From an uncultured Paracoccaceae bacterium (GTDB lineage: Bacteria > Pseudomonadota > Alphaproteobacteria > Rhodobacterales > Rhodobacteraceae), in the NCBI GenBank assembly GCA_937146765.1, contig CAKZRP010000065.1, positions 124,001 to 188,000 of the forward strand: a stretch of DNA of 64,000 bases, read 5' to 3'. The notes below the pieces were generated by a model. That model worked only from the letters and a program-made list of their open reading frames with translations, was not told where the DNA came from and searched no databases. Below are positions 16,095 to 25,885 of the stretch, one piece after another; the first letter of the stretch is position 1; the number at the start of each line of letters is the position of its first letter. A program made the translations under genes and the position numbers.

Positions 16095-19036
16095 GGGTCG
16101 CAGGCAAAGGTCTGGTCTCGGGCAACCGCACGGTCAATTTCTCGTTCAACGGCAAGGCCTATATGGGGCTCGAGGGCGATACGCTCGCCTCGGCTCTGCT
16201 CGCCAATGGTGTGCATCTGGTGGGCCGCTCGTTCAAGTATCACCGCCCGCGCGGCATCCTGACGGCGGGCTCGGAAGAGCCCAATGCGCTGGTCACCGTG
16301 GGGCAGGGCGGGGCAACCGATCCCAACATTCGCGCCACCCAGCAGGAGCTGTTTGAGGGGCTGGCGGCCAAGAGCCAAAATTGCTGGCCTTCGGTTGAGC
16401 GCGATGTGATGGCACTCAACGATCTGGCGGCGCCCTTCCTTGGGGCCGGGTTCTATTACAAGACCTTCATGTGGCCGGCTCCCCTGTGGGAGAAGCTTTA
16501 CGAGCCCATCATCCGCCGTGCGGCGGGGCTTGGGGCGCTGTCGGGGGCGGCGAACAAGGACGCCTACGAGAAGGCCTTTGCCTTTTGCGACCTTCTGGTG
16601 ATCGGCTCTGGCCCTGCGGGTCTGATGGCGGCTTTGACCGCCGGGCGCGCCGGGGCGGATGTGATCCTCGCCGAAGAGGACAGCCGTATGGGCGGGCGTC
16701 TCTTGGCGGAGGTCGAAGACATCGACGGCAGGCCCGCGCGTGTCTGGGTGGCCGAGGCGCTGGCGGAGTTGGAGGGCATGGAGAATGTCCGCCTGATGAC
16801 TCGCACCGCCATTACCGGCGCCTATGATCAGGGGACCTATTCCGCGCTTGAGCGGGTGTCGCATCACCTGCCGCCGAGCCAGTCGCTGAAGACCGTCAAC
16901 CGGCCGCGCGAATGTTTCTGGCGCATTGCCGCCAAGGCTTCGGTATTGGCGGCGGGCGCCATCGAGCGGCCGATTGCCTTCCGCAACAACGACCGTCCGG
17001 GCATCATGACCGCAGGCGCGGTGCGAGCTTATCTCAACCGCTGGGGCGTGGCCCCGGGCGAGCGGGTCACGGTCTTTGCCAACAACGATAATGCCCATCG
17101 CACGGCGCGCGATCTGGTGGCGGCGGGCGTTCATGTGGCGGCGCTGATCGACAGTCGCCATGACGCGCCGGACGGCGAAGGCTTTGCGGTGATCAAGGGC
17201 GCGGTGGTCTGTGACAGCGCCGGCCGCCAACGGCTGGAGAGCATCACGGTGCGCAGCGTCAATGGCGAGGAAAAGATCCAGACCGACTGCCTTGCCATGT
17301 CGGGCGGCTGGAACCCCTCGGTGCATTTGACCTGCCATATGAACGCGCGCCCGCAGTGGAACCGCGAGTTGGCGGCGTTTCTGCCGATCCCCGGCGCGGT
17401 GCCGGGCATGGTGGTGGCGGGGGCGGCCAATGGCAGCTTCTCCACCACGGGCGCCCTGCGCGAGGGGGCGGAGGCCGCCGCTCAAGCGCTGGCGCAGATC
17501 GGCACCAAGGCCGAGGCCGCAGCAATACCTGTGGCACAGGATGCGCCCTATCGGATCACGCCCCTTTGGGCGGTGCCGGGCAAGGGGCGCGCTTGGCTCG
17601 ATTTCCAAAACGACGTCACCGTGAAGGACGTCAATCAGGCCGCGCAAGAGAACTTCCGGTCTGTCGAGCATATGAAGCGCTACACCACCCAAGGGATGGC
17701 GACCGATCAGGGCAAGAATTCCAACGTGGCGGCGCTGGCAGTGCTGGCGGATGCCACCGGGCGCAGCATTCCCGAAACCGGGGTGACCACCTTCCGCCCG
17801 CCCTTTGTGCCGACTTCGATTGCAGCCATGGCGGCAGGGGCCGAGGATCAGGGCTTCAAACCGCAGCGTTATCTGACCTCGCATCCTGTGGGGCTGGAGC
17901 GCGGCGCCCATAACATCGAAGTGGGCCTCTGGTATCGTGCCAGCTATTACCCGAAGCCGGGCGAGAGCACCTGGAAGCAATCCTGCGACCGTGAGGTCAT
18001 GATGGTGCGCAATGCGGTGGGGGTCTGTGACGTCTCCACCCTTGGCAAGATCGACATCAAGGGCCCCGACGCGGCCAAGCTCCTGGATCTGGTCTATTCC
18101 AACACCTTCTCGACGCTGAAACTGGGCCGGGTGCGCTATGGTCTGATGCTGCGCGACGATGGCTTTGTGATGGACGATGGTACCACCGCGCGGCTCGGCG
18201 AGGATCACTATGTGATGACCACCACCACCGCGGCTGCGGGGCAGGTGATGTCTCATCTGGAATACCTGACCCAAGTGGTCCGCCCCGATTGGGATGTGCG
18301 CTTTACCTCGGTGACCGACCAGTGGGCGCAGTTCTCTGTCGCTGGTCCCAAGGCACGGGATCTGATCGACGGGCTGGTGGACGAGGATGTGAACGGCGAG
18401 ACCTTCCCCTTCATGGCCTGCGGGGCGGTGACGGTGAAGGGCGTGGCGGGGCGGCTGTTCCGCATCTCCTTCTCGGGCGAGCACGCCTATGAGATCGCGG
18501 TTCCGGCTCGCTATGGCGAGGCGCTGTTCCGCCTCTTGACTGCGCGCGCTGAAGAGATCGGCGGCGGCCCCTACGGGCTTGAGGCGCTGAACGTGCTGCG
18601 GATCGAGAAGGGCTTTATCACCCATGCGGAGATCAACGGCACCGTCAATGCCTTTGACCTTGGGATGCAGGGCATGGTCTCGGCCAAGAAAGACTGCTGG
18701 GGCAAGGCCTTGAGCGAACGCGAAGGCCTGATGGACGAGGAGCGGATGCGCCTTGTCGGGCTGAAACCGGTCGATCACGCCAAGGAGATCAGCAGCGGCG
18801 CGCATCTCTTTGACCCCGAGGCGACGGTGGAGCGGGTCAATGACCTTGGCTATGTCACCTCGGTCGGCTTCTCGCCGACGCTGGGGCATATGATCGGGCT
18901 GGCGATGCTCTCTGCGGGGCCGGATCGGATGGGCGATACCATCCGTCTGGTGGACCACACCCGCGGCATCGACACCCTGTGCGAAGTGGTGAACCCTGTG
19001 TTCTTTGATCCTGAGGGAGGGCGCGTCCGTGGCTAA
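16091..19036 (+). CDS. soxA: sarcosine oxidase subunit alpha
   Basis: The large 981-residue subunit. The N-terminal domain (about residues 20-100) contains the conserved SFKYHRPRGILTAGSEEPNA. A NAD-binding domain starts with DLLVIGSGPAGLMAA near residue 168, and the C-terminal 380 residues form a GcvT-like, tetrahydrofolate-binding domain (KARDLIDGLVDED, FSGEHAYEIAVPARYGE). That domain captures the methyl carbon as 5,10-methylene-THF. The length is standard. It is coupled to soxD at its start, and its end overlaps the soxG start by 8 nt. No truncation or missing motif was seen. Confidence 0.97.
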   Translation: MRVAGKGLVSGNRTVNFSFNGKAYMGLEGDTLASALLANGVHLVGRSFKYHRPRGILTAGSEEPNALVTVGQGGATDPNIRATQQELFEGLAAKSQNCWPSVERDVMALNDLAAPFLGAGFYYKTFMWPAPLWEKLYEPIIRRAAGLGALSGAANKDAYEKAFAFCDLLVIGSGPAGLMAALTAGRAGADVILAEEDSRMGGRLLAEVEDIDGRPARVWVAEALAELEGMENVRLMTRTAITGAYDQGTYSALERVSHHLPPSQSLKTVNRPRECFWRIAAKASVLAAGAIERPIAFRNNDRPGIMTAGAVRAYLNRWGVAPGERVTVFANNDNAHRTARDLVAAGVHVAALIDSRHDAPDGEGFAVIKGAVVCDSAGRQRLESITVRSVNGEEKIQTDCLAMSGGWNPSVHLTCHMNARPQWNRELAAFLPIPGAVPGMVVAGAANGSFSTTGALREGAEAAAQALAQIGTKAEAAAIPVAQDAPYRITPLWAVPGKGRAWLDFQNDVTVKDVNQAAQENFRSVEHMKRYTTQGMATDQGKNSNVAALAVLADATGRSIPETGVTTFRPPFVPTSIAAMAAGAEDQGFKPQRYLTSHPVGLERGAHNIEVGLWYRASYYPKPGESTWKQSCDREVMMVRNAVGVCDVSTLGKIDIKGPDAAKLLDLVYSNTFSTLKLGRVRYGLMLRDDGFVMDDGTTARLGEDHYVMTTTTAAAGQVMSHLEYLTQVVRPDWDVRFTSVTDQWAQFSVAGPKARDLIDGLVDEDVNGETFPFMACGAVTVKGVAGRLFRISFSGEHAYEIAVPARYGEALFRLLTARAEEIGGGPYGLEALNVLRIEKGFITHAEINGTVNAFDLGMQGMVSAKKDCWGKALSEREGLMDEERMRLVGLKPVDHAKEISSGAHLFDPEATVERVNDLGYVTSVGFSPTLGHMIGLAMLSAGPDRMGDTIRLVDHTRGIDTLCEVVNPVFFDPEGGRVRG

Positions 19037-19586
19037 GGATATGCTGGAACTGACTGCGAAATCCGCCTGCGCGGGGCTTTTGCCCGCCACCATCGGCGGC
19101 ATAACCCTGAGTGAGGAGACCCCGGCGCATCTGACCTTGCTCGCCCCCTACAAGGGACGCGAGGCGGCGCTGAGCGCAGCGCTTGAGGCGGCGCATGGCA
19201 TGGGCTTTCCCGCACCGGGCCGCGCCACTGGCAAGGCCGAGGCCCGCGCGATCTGGTTTGGTCGCGCCCAGGCGCTGCTGGTTGGACCCGCAGCCGATGC
19301 CGGATTGGCCGAGCACGCCGCCGTCACTGACCTCACCGATGGTTGGGCCGTGGTGAAGATCGAGGGCGAGGCGGCCGAGGATGTGCTGGCCCGTCTGGTG
19401 CCGGTCGATCTGCGCGCCTCGGTGTTCAAACGTGGGTATACCGCGCGCACCGAGTTGAAGCACATGATGGTGTCGATCACCCGCACCGGGCCAAAAGCCT
19501 TGCAAATCATGGTGTTCCGCTCTCTCGCGGCGACGCTTGTTCACGATCTGAAAAGAGCCATGGAAGCCGTGGCAGCACGGGGCTAG
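19029..19586 (+). CDS. soxG: sarcosine oxidase subunit gamma
   Basis: 185 residues, the gamma subunit of the heterotetramer. The family region is visible (VVKIEGEAAEDVLARLVPVD, then HMMVSITRTGPKALQIMVFR). The start is taken as GTG 19029 because GAGGGAGG stands 8 nt before it. ATG 19041 is a possible alternative. The start overlaps the end of soxA, which completes the compact soxBDAG operon. Confidence 0.9.
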   Translation: MAKDMLELTAKSACAGLLPATIGGITLSEETPAHLTLLAPYKGREAALSAALEAAHGMGFPAPGRATGKAEARAIWFGRAQALLVGPAADAGLAEHAAVTDLTDGWAVVKIEGEAAEDVLARLVPVDLRASVFKRGYTARTELKHMMVSITRTGPKALQIMVFRSLAATLVHDLKRAMEAVAARG

Positions 19587-19625
19587 ATTAACCGGGATCA
19601 AGAAACTGATTCCGGAGCAGATCCC

Positions 19626-19985
19626 ATGATCCGCAAGATCCTCGTCGCCGCTGTCGTGGCGACGCCCCTTTTCGCCTCTCCCGCTGTCTGGGCTGCCGAT
19701 CTCGGCAAGGAAGACAGCTGCAAATATCAGGGACAGGTGATGGCCGCCGTGCAACAGGCGCGCCTTGATCGCGTGCCGGAGGACAAGGTTGAAGAAACCA
19801 TTCTGGCGAGCAACCCGGAATGGCCGGCCAATTTCTCCAAGGCCATTCCGCAGCTCACCGTCCATGTCTATCAGATGAAGCGCGGCGATCTGAAAAACTA
19901 CGACCTCGGTGCGGTGTTTGAAGCCCAATGTGTCGAGAATTGGGACGCCATTCAGGACATGAAAAACGGCATGGCCGGTAACTGA
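19626..19985 (+). CDS. secreted hypothetical protein
   Basis: A 119-residue protein with a classic signal peptide (MIRKILVAAVVATPLFASPA, cleavage probably after VWA at about residue 23). The mature part has two cysteines that could form a disulfide (C32 and C101 by count, approximate). It stands alone between soxG and dnaG, 16 nt before the dnaG start. No family is recognised. Confidence 0.75.
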   Translation: MIRKILVAAVVATPLFASPAVWAADLGKEDSCKYQGQVMAAVQQARLDRVPEDKVEETILASNPEWPANFSKAIPQLTVHVYQMKRGDLKNYDLGAVFEAQCVENWDAIQDMKNGMAGN

Positions 19986-20001
19986 CGAAAGACGCGCGCC
20001 A

Positions 20002-22011
20002 ATGTCCTTGCCCCCCGGATTCCTAGATGACCTGCGCACCCGCCTCAGCCTGTCGGCTGTGGTCGGGCGCAAGGTCATGTGGGATCAGCGCAAAAGCCAG
20101 CCGGGCAAGGGCGATCTTTGGGCGCCCTGTCCCTTTCACCACGAGAAAAGCGCGTCTTTTCACGTGGATGACCGCAAGGGGTTTTACTACTGCTTTGGCT
20201 GCCATGCCAAAGGGGATGCGCTGAAATTCGTGCAGGAGACCGAGAATGTCTCCTTTATGGAGGCGGTGGAGATCCTTGCGGGCGAGGCGGGCATGGAGAT
20301 GCCCAAACGCGACCCGAAGGCGGCAGAAAAACAGGACCGGCGCAGCCAGCTGGCCGAGGTGATGGAGCAGGCGGTGCAGTATTTCCGCTTGCAGCTCAAG
20401 ACCCAAGCCGCAGCAGAGGCGCGCGCCTATCTGGCGCGGCGCGGTCTGGATGCGGCGGCGCTTGATCGCTGGGAGATCGGCTTCGCCCCTGATGGCTGGC
20501 AGAACCTCTGGGATGCGCTGAAGGCCAAAAATGTCGCCGACGATCTGATCATCGGGGCGGGGCTGGCGAAGCCCTCCACCAAGGGCAAAAAGCCTTATGA
20601 CGTGTTCCGCAACCGGATCATGTTCCCGATCCGCGATGCGCGGGGGCGGGCGATTGCCTTTGGCGGTCGCGCCATGGACCCCAACGACAATGCCAAATAC
20701 CTGAACTCGCCGGAAACCGAGCTCTTTGACAAGGGGCGCAATCTTTACAACCACGGGCCGGCCCGGGCGGCGTCGGGGCGGGGCAGTCGGCTCATCGTGG
20801 CCGAGGGCTATATGGATGTGATCGCCCTCTCTGAGGCGGGGTTTCAGGCTTCGGTCGCGCCTTTGGGCACGGCGGTTACGGAAACCCAGTTGCAGCTGAT
20901 GTGGCGGATGTCGGATGAGCCGGTGATTGCGCTGGATGGCGACACCGCCGGCCTGCGCGCGGCGATGCGGGTGATCGATCTGGCGCTGCCCTTGTTGGAG
21001 GCGGGCAAGAGCTTGCGCTTTGCCCTGATGCCCGAGGGCAAGGACCCCGACGATCTGCTGCGCGCCGAAGGGCCGGAGGCTGTGCGCGCGGTACTGGACC
21101 AAGCGATCCCGATGGTGCGGCTGTTGTGGCAGCGCGAGACCGAAGGAAAGATCTTCGACAGCCCGGAGCGCAAGGCGGCGCTCGATAAGGCGCTGCGGGA
21201 AAAGATCAAACTGATCCGAGACCCGTCGATCCGCCAGCACTATGGCGAAGACCTGAAGGAGATGCGCTTCCAGCTCTTCCGCGGCAGTCGTGGCGCGCGC
21301 GGGCAGGGGGGCTCCGGCTTCAGCTCCCGGCAAGGCAGTTTCCAGCCGGGCTCCCGCGGGTCGGGCGGATTTGCAAACCGCGGCCGGGGATCATGGGGTG
21401 TACCGCCGCCGCCACGGGACACCACGCGGGCCTCGGTGGTGGCCTCGGTGGATGAGGAGGGCTTCGTGCGCCTGCGTCAGGCGGTAATCCTCGCCACCGC
21501 CATCACCACGCCGACGGTGATCCCGGAATTCGAGGTCAATCTGGAGCGGATGCAGTGCCGGGATATGGAGCACGCCCACTTGCGTGACCTGATCCTGCGT
21601 TATGGCATCGACGCGCCCGAGCGGCTGCGCGATGAAATTGCCTATGCGCTGGGACCGGATGCCCTTGAAAACCTGCTCTCGCTGCGCCATGTGGCTATTA
21701 GCCCCTGCGTGCGCAAACCCGGCGATCTCGACATGGCCAGCCTGACCCTGGCCGAGGAATTCGCAAAACTCGAAAGCGTGGCGGGGCTTGATGCGGAACT
21801 GGCCGAGGCCGAGGAGGACCTGCATGGTCTGGCGGATGAGGCCGTAACCTGGCGCCTGCGCCAGGCGGCAGAAGCCAGGAACCGGGCAATCCGAAGTGAA
21901 AATGAGGATAAGGCAACCTATGATGTGGGGGACAACGGGGCGCGGCTCAATCGGGATGAGCGCGACGCGTTTGGGGACCTGCTGAAACGAATCGGCTTTG
22001 ACAGCAAATAA
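20002..22011 (+). CDS. dnaG: DNA primase
   Basis: Makes the RNA primers for replication. 669 residues. The N-terminal CHC2-type zinc finger is CPFHHEKSASF with YYCFGCHAKGDA (about residues 40-75). The TOPRIM core shows VAEGYMDVIAL near 270 and ALDGDTAG near 310. The C-terminal DnaB-interaction domain is reached through an unusual Gly/Arg/Ser-rich linker (about residues 427-472). rpoD follows after 168 nt, the classic macromolecular synthesis order without rpsU. Confidence 0.97.
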   Translation: MSLPPGFLDDLRTRLSLSAVVGRKVMWDQRKSQPGKGDLWAPCPFHHEKSASFHVDDRKGFYYCFGCHAKGDALKFVQETENVSFMEAVEILAGEAGMEMPKRDPKAAEKQDRRSQLAEVMEQAVQYFRLQLKTQAAAEARAYLARRGLDAAALDRWEIGFAPDGWQNLWDALKAKNVADDLIIGAGLAKPSTKGKKPYDVFRNRIMFPIRDARGRAIAFGGRAMDPNDNAKYLNSPETELFDKGRNLYNHGPARAASGRGSRLIVAEGYMDVIALSEAGFQASVAPLGTAVTETQLQLMWRMSDEPVIALDGDTAGLRAAMRVIDLALPLLEAGKSLRFALMPEGKDPDDLLRAEGPEAVRAVLDQAIPMVRLLWQRETEGKIFDSPERKAALDKALREKIKLIRDPSIRQHYGEDLKEMRFQLFRGSRGARGQGGSGFSSRQGSFQPGSRGSGGFANRGRGSWGVPPPPRDTTRASVVASVDEEGFVRLRQAVILATAITTPTVIPEFEVNLERMQCRDMEHAHLRDLILRYGIDAPERLRDEIAYALGPDALENLLSLRHVAISPCVRKPGDLDMASLTLAEEFAKLESVAGLDAELAEAEEDLHGLADEAVTWRLRQAAEARNRAIRSENEDKATYDVGDNGARLNRDERDAFGDLLKRIGFDSK

Positions 22012-22032
22012 CCGGGCCTCTGCGGGCTCTGA

Positions 22033-22052
22033 CACGGCCAGGTGTGGCCGTG
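22033..22052 (+). other. stem-loop between dnaG and rpoD
   Basis: CACGGCCA, loop GGTG, TGGCCGTG: a perfect 8-bp stem starting 22 nt after the dnaG stop. No T-run follows, so it may be an mRNA processing or stability element rather than a terminator. Confidence 0.4.
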
Positions 22053-22179
22053 ACGCCGCGCTGTGGTGTTTTGCTAAAGAAGCGCAAAGAAAAATTGGGT
22101 ACATGGGGTGACGAATCAGAGGACCGCTCTAAAGATTCGCTCCACCCGAATCGCCCGCAGCCCCTTAGAGGAGCATTGA

Positions 22180-24165
22180 ATGGCCGCCAAAGACACCGAC
22201 GACCAAAAGCCTGACGATCAAGACGCCGATGTATCGCTCGACATGAGCCAGGCGCAGGTCAAGAAGATGATCGCAGAGGCCCGCGAGAAGGGCTACATCA
22301 CCTACGATCAGCTCAATCAGGTGCTGCCGCCGGATCAGGTCTCTTCCGAACAGATCGAAGACGTGATGTCGATGCTGTCGGAAATGGGCATCAACATCAT
22401 CGAGGACGAAGAGGCCGAGGAGGAGGAGAACAAAGGCTCCACCGATCTGGTCACAACGGACTCGAACCGCGAGGTTGCCCTTGCGGGTGCGCAGGCAGAG
22501 AAGCTTGACCGCACCGATGACCCGGTGCGCATGTACCTGCGCGAGATGGGCTCGGTCGAGCTGTTGTCGCGCGAGGGCGAGATCGCGATTGCCAAGCGGA
22601 TCGAGGCCGGGCGCAACACGATGATCGCGGGCCTCTGCGAGAGCCCGCTGACCTTCCAGGCGATCACCATCTGGCACGACGAACTTCTGTCCGAAGACAT
22701 TCTGCTGCGCGATGTCATCGACCTGGAAGCCACTTTCGGCAACCAGCTCGACGAAGACGGCGTGGACGAGACCGTGGTGGACGCGAGCTCCATGCAGAGT
22801 GCCAAGCCCGAGCGCGAGAACGGTCCCGAGCTGGATGCGGACGGCAATCCGATCCTGAACGCCGATGACGACGAGGATGACGACGATCAGGCCAACATGT
22901 CCCTCGCGGCGATGGAAGCGGCGCTGAAGGATCGTGTGCTGGAAACGCTCGACCGGATCTCCACCGACTTCGTGCAACTTTCGGAAATGCAGGACCTGCG
23001 GATTTCGGCAACGTTGAACGAGGATGGCTCGTTTGATGATGCAGACGAGGCGCAATACCAAAAACTGCGCTCGGAAATCGTGGCGCTGGTGAACGGCCTG
23101 CACCTGCACAACAACCGGATCGAAGCACTGATCGACCAGCTTTATGGCATCAACAAGCGCGTGATGCAGATCGACAGTGCCATGGTGAAGCTGGCCGATC
23201 AGGCCCGCATCAACCGCAAGGAGTTTGTCGACGAGTATCGCGGCCGCGAGCTTGATCCGAACTGGCTTGCCGAAATGGGCGAGAAGGCCGGTCGCGGCTG
23301 GCAGATGTTCATCGAACGCTCCGCTGACAAGGTGGAAGAGCTGCGCGCCGATATGGCACAGGTCGGCCAATACGTCGGTCTCGACATCTCGGAGTTCCGC
23401 CGCATCGTGCAACAGGTGCAGAAGGGCGAGAAAGAGGCGCGTCAGGCCAAGAAGGAAATGGTCGAGGCGAACCTGCGTCTCGTGATCTCCATCGCGAAGA
23501 AATACACCAACCGCGGCTTGCAGTTCCTCGACCTCATCCAGGAAGGCAACATCGGCCTGATGAAGGCGGTGGACAAGTTCGAATACCGGCGCGGCTACAA
23601 GTTCTCGACCTATGCGACCTGGTGGATCCGTCAGGCGATCACGCGGAGTATCGCGGATCAGGCCCGGACGATCCGTATCCCGGTCCACATGATCGAGACG
23701 ATCAACAAGCTGGTCCGCACCGGACGCCAGATGCTGCACGAGATCGGTCGCGAGCCGACCCCGGAAGAGCTGGCCGAAAAGCTGCAAATGCCGCTGGAGA
23801 AGGTCCGCAAGGTGATGAAGATCGCCAAGGAGCCGATCTCGCTCGAAACCCCGATCGGGGACGAGGAAGACAGCCAGCTCGGCGATTTCATCGAGGACAA
23901 GAATGCCGTGCTGCCCCTGGATAGCGCCATTCAGGAAAACCTCAAGGAAACCACCACCCGCGTGCTGGCCTCCCTTACCCCGCGTGAAGAACGCGTTCTG
24001 CGGATGCGCTTTGGCATCGGCATGAACACTGATCACACGCTGGAAGAAGTTGGCCAGCAGTTCTCGGTGACCCGCGAACGGATTCGCCAGATCGAGGCCA
24101 AGGCGCTCAGGAAGCTCAAGCATCCGAGTCGCTCGCGCAAGCTGCGAAGCTTCCTCGACCAGTAA
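22180..24165 (+). CDS. rpoD: RNA polymerase primary sigma factor (sigma 70)
   Basis: The housekeeping sigma factor. 661 residues with all sigma-70 parts: region 1.1 at the N-terminus; region 1.2 with [20 protein letters not shown]; a long acidic non-conserved region with a [13 protein letters not shown] stretch near residue 230; region 2 with [20 protein letters not shown] and [20 protein letters not shown]; and region 4.2 with [20 protein letters not shown]. It follows dnaG and ends at a strong terminator. AGAGGAG precedes the start. Confidence 0.98.
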   Translation: MAAKDTDDQKPDDQDADVSLDMSQAQVKKMIAEAREKGYITYDQLNQVLPPDQVSSEQIEDVMSMLSEMGINIIEDEEAEEEENKGSTDLVTTDSNREVALAGAQAEKLDRTDDPVRMYLREMGSVELLSREGEIAIAKRIEAGRNTMIAGLCESPLTFQAITIWHDELLSEDILLRDVIDLEATFGNQLDEDGVDETVVDASSMQSAKPERENGPELDADGNPILNADDDEDDDDQANMSLAAMEAALKDRVLETLDRISTDFVQLSEMQDLRISATLNEDGSFDDADEAQYQKLRSEIVALVNGLHLHNNRIEALIDQLYGINKRVMQIDSAMVKLADQARINRKEFVDEYRGRELDPNWLAEMGEKAGRGWQMFIERSADKVEELRADMAQVGQYVGLDISEFRRIVQQVQKGEKEARQAKKEMVEANLRLVISIAKKYTNRGLQFLDLIQEGNIGLMKAVDKFEYRRGYKFSTYATWWIRQAITRSIADQARTIRIPVHMIETINKLVRTGRQMLHEIGREPTPEELAEKLQMPLEKVRKVMKIAKEPISLETPIGDEEDSQLGDFIEDKNAVLPLDSAIQENLKETTTRVLASLTPREERVLRMRFGIGMNTDHTLEEVGQQFSVTRERIRQIEAKALRKLKHPSRSRKLRSFLDQ

Positions 24166-24192
24166 CGCAATCCGCGAGGAACATTCGTGCAG

Positions 24193-24215
24193 CGCCCCGC
24201 TTTTGCGGGGCGTTT
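24193..24215 (+). terminator. intrinsic terminator after rpoD
   Basis: A perfect 8-bp stem CGCCCCGC/GCGGGGCG with a T4 loop, followed by TTTGCGTTTTC, 27 nt after the rpoD stop. Confidence 0.8.
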
Positions 24216-24360
24216 GCGTTTTCAGGCCTTGTCCTCCCCTCGCGGGAGGCGACCTTCACCCTAGTGTGGAAATTCTCAATGGTGATAAGAGTTTCCGCGT
24301 TGCAGCACCCGGATCTGGCGAGGTGGGGCGGAGATTTTCCGGGGTTTTCCAAGCATTGTC

Positions 24361-24375
24361 TGGTTACGTTAACCA
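24361..24375. promoter_or_regulatory. inverted repeat TGGTTA-CGT-TAACCA, CtrA-like half-sites
   Basis: A perfect 6-bp inverted repeat in an AT-rich stretch 95 nt before the small gene at 24470. The right arm runs on as TTAACCAT, the half-site associated with CtrA in alphaproteobacteria. The rest of the 24216-24469 gap holds no gene. The assignment to CtrA is inference. Confidence 0.4.
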
Positions 24376-24469
24376 TCATGTATTCCGGAATATTGATTAA
24401 AGATTTCGATCAATTATTTCCCATACCGGGGACTGTGATAGCTTCGACACGTAACACCGGGGGGTGATA

Positions 24470-24763
24470 ATGAGTGGAAGTCATGATTTGACAAGCGCCT
24501 TGGGGGCGCTTGATCGCAAGCTGGATGCGCTGGACACGATGACGGAGGTGAACTCCTTTCTGGTCTCGGCCCTGCGTGAACATGAGCAGGAATTGATGCG
24601 GATGACCCCGCAGGAAACGCGGGACATGCTGCGGCGCAAAGCGCGGGAGATCTATCGCCCGGATGGCGGTAGTCGGCCCAATCCCAAGGCCTTGGCCATG
24701 CTGGAGCAGACACTGGGAAATGGCCAGTCGGCCGAGATCATTGCTTTTCCGCGCAGAGGCTGA
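24470..24763 (+). CDS. small cytoplasmic hypothetical protein
   Basis: A 97-residue acidic/basic helical protein (SGSHDLTSALGALDRKLDAL ... EHEQELMRMTPQETRDMLRR) with no membrane segment. A GGGGGT ribosome site stands a few nt before the ATG at 24470; an in-frame GTG two codons earlier is less likely. The AT-rich promoter region with TTAACCAT half-sites suggests cell-cycle-type control. No family is recognised. Confidence 0.7.
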   Translation: MSGSHDLTSALGALDRKLDALDTMTEVNSFLVSALREHEQELMRMTPQETRDMLRRKAREIYRPDGGSRPNPKALAMLEQTLGNGQSAEIIAFPRRG

Positions 24764-24864
24764 GGCCCCGGGGGGGCAATTCAGGACCTGCTCGGCAAAC
24801 TGTGATGCGGCATGGCTTGTCCTGCCGCGACCCGCGGACTAGATGAGGGACATGATTGGATAGG

Positions 24865-25320
24865 ATGCTCCTCATGGCCGTGCCAGCTCTTCGCCCGTTC
24901 CTCGCGATCTGTGCCATTACTGGCGTTCTGGCTGGCTGCACCGGCAAGGGCAGCCTTGGGCCGGAGGCGGACTTCTTTTCGGGCCGTACTCAAGGCCGCG
25001 TCTATGCGCTGGACGGTCAGAGCTTTGAGGTGGTGCCGCCGATCGGCGCGCCGGGCGCCGCCTATTGGTGCACCGCAGCGGAATTTGCCCGCCGCGAGCT
25101 TGGTGCGGATTGGCGGCAGGACATCTATGTCCTGAAGGGCCGCGCGCCGAGCACGGTTACCGGGCGGATCGATACGGTGACCTTCACCCTCACCGAGGTG
25201 CCGCGCGCCGAAGAGCCCGGTTTCTTCCGCCAGACCTATGCCTTCAAGCCTGGCGACCGGTTCAGTGTGACCAGCGCGCAGGGCCTGTGTCAGGAGTTGG
25301 CCCCGGTCATCTTCTTCTGA
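24865..25320 (+). CDS. putative lipoprotein
   Basis: A 151-residue exported protein. The signal segment ends in LAGC with C25 as the lipidated residue. The mature part is beta-rich with two further cysteines (WCTAAEF and GLCQELAP). The start is uncertain: ATG 24865 is used, but ATG 24874 also gives a complete lipoprotein signal and has AGGA 8 nt before it. It is 8 nt upstream of the YjbQ-type gene, so the two are probably co-transcribed. Confidence 0.75.
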   Translation: MLLMAVPALRPFLAICAITGVLAGCTGKGSLGPEADFFSGRTQGRVYALDGQSFEVVPPIGAPGAAYWCTAAEFARRELGADWRQDIYVLKGRAPSTVTGRIDTVTFTLTEVPRAEEPGFFRQTYAFKPGDRFSVTSAQGLCQELAPVIFF

Positions 25321-25328
25321 TCGCCGCG

Positions 25329-25751
25329 ATGGCCACGCAGCAGGAGTTCACCATCACCACCCAGGGGCAGGGGCTCTATGAGATCACCGGCGAATTGCGC
25401 GCCTGGGTGACCTGCTGTGGTGTGGCGACGGGACTATTGACCCTGTTCCTGCGCCATACCTCCTGTTCGTTGCTGATCCAGGAAAACGCCGACCCCGAGG
25501 TGCGTGACGATCTCCTGGCCTTCTTTTCCCGCCTCGTGCCGCCTTCGAGCGATCCGTCGATGGCCTATCTGCGCCACACCTATGAGGGACCGGATGACAT
25601 GCCCGCTCATATCAAGGCCGCGATGATGCCGACCAGCCTCTCGATCCCGGTCTGTGCGGGAGACATCGGCCTCGGGACCTGGCAGGGGATCTATCTGTTT
25701 GAACATCGCTCCGCCCCGCACCATCGGCGTGTCCTGGCGCATCTCGCCTGA
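25329..25751 (+). CDS. YjbQ/UPF0047 family protein
   Basis: A 140-residue member of the widespread YjbQ family; some members show weak thiamine-phosphate synthase activity in vitro, but the true role is unsettled. The signature is visible: [20 protein letters not shown] near residue 40, and the C-terminal [20 protein letters not shown]. The conserved histidine of FEHR is intact. The frame runs on upstream over the lipoprotein gene, but MATQQEFTI at 25329 matches the family start. Confidence 0.9.
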   Translation: MATQQEFTITTQGQGLYEITGELRAWVTCCGVATGLLTLFLRHTSCSLLIQENADPEVRDDLLAFFSRLVPPSSDPSMAYLRHTYEGPDDMPAHIKAAMMPTSLSIPVCAGDIGLGTWQGIYLFEHRSAPHHRRVLAHLA

Positions 25752-25835
25752 GACCGGGGTCGCCAAGGCAAGGTCTTGCGGTTCAAAATCCCCTCTACCC
25801 AAATCCTAGCCGCTCCCCTATAGTTGTGGATAACA

Positions 25836-25849
25836 GCGCAAATATGCGC
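25836..25849. promoter_or_regulatory. short inverted repeat upstream of nrdR
   Basis: GCGCA-AATA-TGCGC, 37 nt before the nrdR start. It may be an operator. It does not match the NrdR-box consensus I know. Confidence 0.3.
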
Positions 25850-25885
25850 ACTAGAACGATTTGTGTCAGGGAAGGGAGACGGCGG

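Noticed and set aside
16085..19102. Leftward open frame of about 1000 codons opposite soxA
   Set aside because: It is a composition shadow of a high-GC gene: no ribosome site, His/Arg/Gly-rich translation, and soxA on the other strand is fully supported by homology.
22165..24123. Leftward open frame of about 650 codons opposite rpoD
   Set aside because: It mirrors rpoD codon positions, its translation is repetitive in Leu/His/Val, and no start signal is present.
25836..25885. NrdR box in front of nrdR
   Set aside because: The GCGCA-AATA-TGCGC palindrome does not resemble the NrdR-box consensus, so it was listed only as an unassigned inverted repeat.
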